From Streptosporangiaceae bacterium (GTDB lineage: Bacteria > Actinomycetota > Actinomycetes > Streptosporangiales > Streptosporangiaceae), in assembly GCA_030045175.1 (NCBI GenBank), contig JASIBM010000674.1, forward strand, positions 1-6,945: a stretch of DNA of 6,945 nt, read 5' to 3'. The notes beneath the pieces were generated by a model that ran no database searches, was not told where the DNA came from, and saw only the letters and a list, made by a program, of their open reading frames with translations. This document shows, one piece after another, positions 5,140 to 6,945 of this stretch; positions within the stretch are counted from its first letter, which is position 1, and each line of letters opens with the position of its first letter. The position numbers and the translations under genes are program-made.

Positions 5140-6945
5140 TTATGACACAGACCAAAGCGAGAATCCGCTGCCCTGGTGTGCGACGACCAGATTGCCCCCG
5201 CCGGGGCCTTGCGGCGCAGTGGCGAGGGCGGCAACCGAGCAGCTCAGCTGAGCGACCGTGGTGCTAGCTTCGGCCAGGCTCCGCACCAGAACCCGTCGGT
5301 CCGCACCGCCGCTGATCACCAGCCCGCTGGACAGCGCCGCCACCGCGTGCACCCCACCCTCGTGGCGCCCAAGCTCGGCAGGGCCGGCGTCAGGTTCGGC
5401 CAGGTCCCACAGCAACAGCCGCCCGTTCTCATCGCCGGTCACGATCCGCCCGTCAGCCAGCACCGCTGCCGCCCGCACGACGTCCTCGCAGCCCGGCAGC
5501 ATGAGCGGGCCGCCGCCAGGATCGGCGGGATCCCAGATAAGCACCGCCCCGTCGAAGTCGCCCCAGCCGGTGACGACCCGCCCGTCAGCCAGCACCGCGA
5601 CAGTCCTCAGGGTGGCTTCGTAGCTGCCCAATTCGACCGGGTCCTTGCCGGGCCGGGCCGGGTCCCAGACCAGCACCCGCCCTTGCTCACCGCCGCCGAC
5701 TACCCGCCCGTCAGGCAAGACCGCCAGGGAGCCCACCCAGCCCTCACGGCGGCCCAGCTCGACCGGGCGCCTGCCGGGACGGCCCGGGTTCCAGATCAGC
5801 ACCCGCCCTTGTTCGCCGTCTTCCCCGCTGGTGACCACCCGCCCGTCAGCCAGCACTGCCACTGACATCACATAACCCTCATGGCGGCCCAGTTCGACCG
5901 GGCCGATATCGGGTTGAGCTGGATCCCACAGCAACACCGGCCCGCGCCCGCCGGTGACGATCCTCCCGTCGGCCAGCAGCGCCACCGACCACACCGGAGC
6001 ATGCTGCTGCGGTGAGATGCCTTCCCTGCCCCGGACCGAGATAGCAGCCCGGCCGGTGCCACGGTGGGCCGGATCCCAGAGCAGCACCCGCCCGTCGTCC
6101 CCGCCGCTGACCACCCTGCCGTCGGGCAGCACCGCAACGGCCCGGACCGAGCTATCGTGCCGGCCCAGCTCAGCCGGTTCACCATCAGGGGAATCTGGGT
6201 CCCACGCCAGGACCCGCCCGTCGTAACCGCCGCTGACCACCCTGCCGTCGGCCAGTACCGCCACCGATAGCGCCGGCCCGTCATGGTGGCCAAGCTTGGC
6301 CGGTCCGGAACCCGGATCACCCAGGTCCCACACCAGAACTTCCCATCTCGAGCCGGTGGCCAGCCGTCCGCCGGGCAGCACCGTCATCGCCCGCGCTACC
6401 CCGGCCCACTCGAACCGTTCCGCCTGAGCGGTACCAGGATGGGCTGGGTCCCACATCAGCATCCGGCCATCGTCCCCGCAGGCGACTACCCATCCGCTAG
6501 CCAGCACCGTCGCCGCCCGCAGCGAGCCTGAGTGGCGACCAAGGAGAACCGGGCCTGCCCCCGGGTCGCCCGGATCCCAGATCAGCAGCTCCCACAAGCC
6601 GGCGGTGACCAACCGCCCGTCGGCCAGCACCGCCATCGCAGTCACATCAGTCCCATGGCGGCCCAGCTCGGCCGGCTCGCTCCCGGGATAGCCCGGCTCC
6701 CAGAGCAGCACACGCCCGTCGCCGCCGCCGCTGGCCAATCGCCCGTCGGCCAGCACCGCCATCGCATTCACATCACTCGCATGGCGGCCCAGCTCAACAC
6801 CGCCGGCCACGGGATCGTCCGGGGCCCATATCAGCAATCGCCCGTCATCGGCTCCGCTGACCACCCGCCCATCGGCCAGCACCGCAACCGACAGCACCCG
6901 GGCCTCGTGCCGGCCCAGTTCTGCGGCCAGCGCCGAGCTGGCCAG
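5140..6945 (-). CDS. WD40-type repeat protein, 14 visible blades, N-terminus outside the window
   Basis: The reading frame runs to the right edge without a stop, so the gene starts outside; 602 codons plus the stop lie inside. From GTG at 6897 (residue 1) there are fourteen repeats of about 41-43 residues with the pattern VxAVAVLADGRVVSGGxDGR, VLLWDP, xxPGxxPxELGRH. They form beta-propeller blades that normally serve as protein-interaction or sensor scaffolds. A longer linker (residues about 280-300) separates blades 1-7 from 8-14, suggesting two seven-bladed propellers. Blade 13 has lost its WD pair, and blade 14 is divergent and ends SLWSVS at a TAA. The residues before blade 1 (LASSALAAELGRHEAR) keep the outer-strand ELGRH but not the WDPxxPG lead-in, so a different domain probably precedes. 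No signal or catalytic domain is visible. In actinomycetes such arrays often follow ATPase, protease or kinase domains; which one applies here cannot be told. Confidence 0.9.
   Translation of the reverse strand: MASSALAAELGRHEARVLSVAVLADGRVVSGADDGRLLIWAPDDPVAGGVELGRHASDVNAMAVLADGRLASGGGDGRVLLWEPGYPGSEPAELGRHGTDVTAMAVLADGRLVTAGLWELLIWDPGDPGAGPVLLGRHSGSLRAATVLASGWVVACGDDGRMLMWDPAHPGTAQAERFEWAGVARAMTVLPGGRLATGSRWEVLVWDLGDPGSGPAKLGHHDGPALSVAVLADGRVVSGGYDGRVLAWDPDSPDGEPAELGRHDSSVRAVAVLPDGRVVSGGDDGRVLLWDPAHRGTGRAAISVRGREGISPQQHAPVWSVALLADGRIVTGGRGPVLLWDPAQPDIGPVELGRHEGYVMSVAVLADGRVVTSGEDGEQGRVLIWNPGRPGRRPVELGRREGWVGSLAVLPDGRVVGGGEQGRVLVWDPARPGKDPVELGSYEATLRTVAVLADGRVVTGWGDFDGAVLIWDPADPGGGPLMLPGCEDVVRAAAVLADGRIVTGDENGRLLLWDLAEPDAGPAELGRHEGGVHAVAALSSGLVISGGADRRVLVRSLAEASTTVAQLSCSVAALATAPQGPGGGNLVVAHQGSGFSLWSVS
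5143..6945 (-). repeat. WD40-type coding repeat array, period about 126 bp
   Basis: Fourteen tandem coding repeats, most about 123-129 bp. Neighbouring units can be nearly identical as DNA: 6614-6669 and 6740-6795 match at 53 of 56 positions, exactly 126 bp apart. The last two units (residues about 516-585, near 5143-5352) are the most divergent, as is common at the end of a propeller array. The break between the two sets of seven lies at about 5998-6060. Confidence 0.88.

Noticed and set aside
5176..5865. Long plus-strand open frame opposite the WD40 gene (229 codons)
   Set aside because: It is the antisense of GC-rich repeated codons; the translation is Pro/Arg/His-rich with repeated phrases mirroring the blades and no recognisable domain.
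5143..6945. Regular short repeats resembling a CRISPR array
   Set aside because: The period is about 126 bp, the units are imperfect and stay in one reading frame encoding WD40-type blades.

Overview
The window is very GC-rich, with G/C-dominated third codon positions, a twin-arginine exported enzyme and GTG starts. This points to a filamentous actinomycete (Actinomycetota, Streptomyces-like or a relative). The genus cannot be fixed from the sequence. A secreted glutamic peptidase, a family that works at acid pH in characterised members, would suit an acid-soil lineage, but that is inference.

Plus strand, 1-2624: a two-gene block. First comes the C-terminal part of a cytosolic-type amidohydrolase family 3 (YtcJ-like) enzyme, whose start lies before the window. 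After 60 bp comes a complete Tat-exported metallo-beta-lactamase-fold hydrolase. The gap holds a possible 15-codon mini-ORF with its own good Shine-Dalgarno; it ends 3 nt before the hydrolase ATG, so the two genes may be translationally coupled. A strong GC-rich hairpin at 2675-2709 sits between the convergent gene ends and probably terminates both strands.

Minus strand, 6945-2729: three genes in the order WD40-type repeat protein -> secreted G1 (eqolisin) glutamic peptidase -> MarR-family regulator. The repeat protein is cut by the window edge. It shows fourteen propeller repeats, split 7+7 by a longer linker, and the residues before repeat 1 look unlike a repeat, so an unseen N-terminal domain is likely. 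The peptidase has both catalytic residues (Gln132, Glu151) and a C-terminal set of seven ~44-residue repeats, read here as a seven-bladed propeller of the tectonin/PLL-like kind. The MarR gene may be transcribed as a leaderless mRNA, and its wing lacks the usual Asp/Arg signature.

Functional links: the amidohydrolase and the exported hydrolase are probably co-transcribed, although no shared pathway can be named. The MarR regulator faces them convergently and could control either block; no operator is evident. The WD40 protein and the peptidase are only 67 bp apart on one strand and may be co-transcribed. I see no RNA genes, CRISPR array, insertion sequence or integrase. The clearest candidate for something new is the 14-repeat propeller protein, with near-identical neighbouring repeats and an unknown N-terminal effector.
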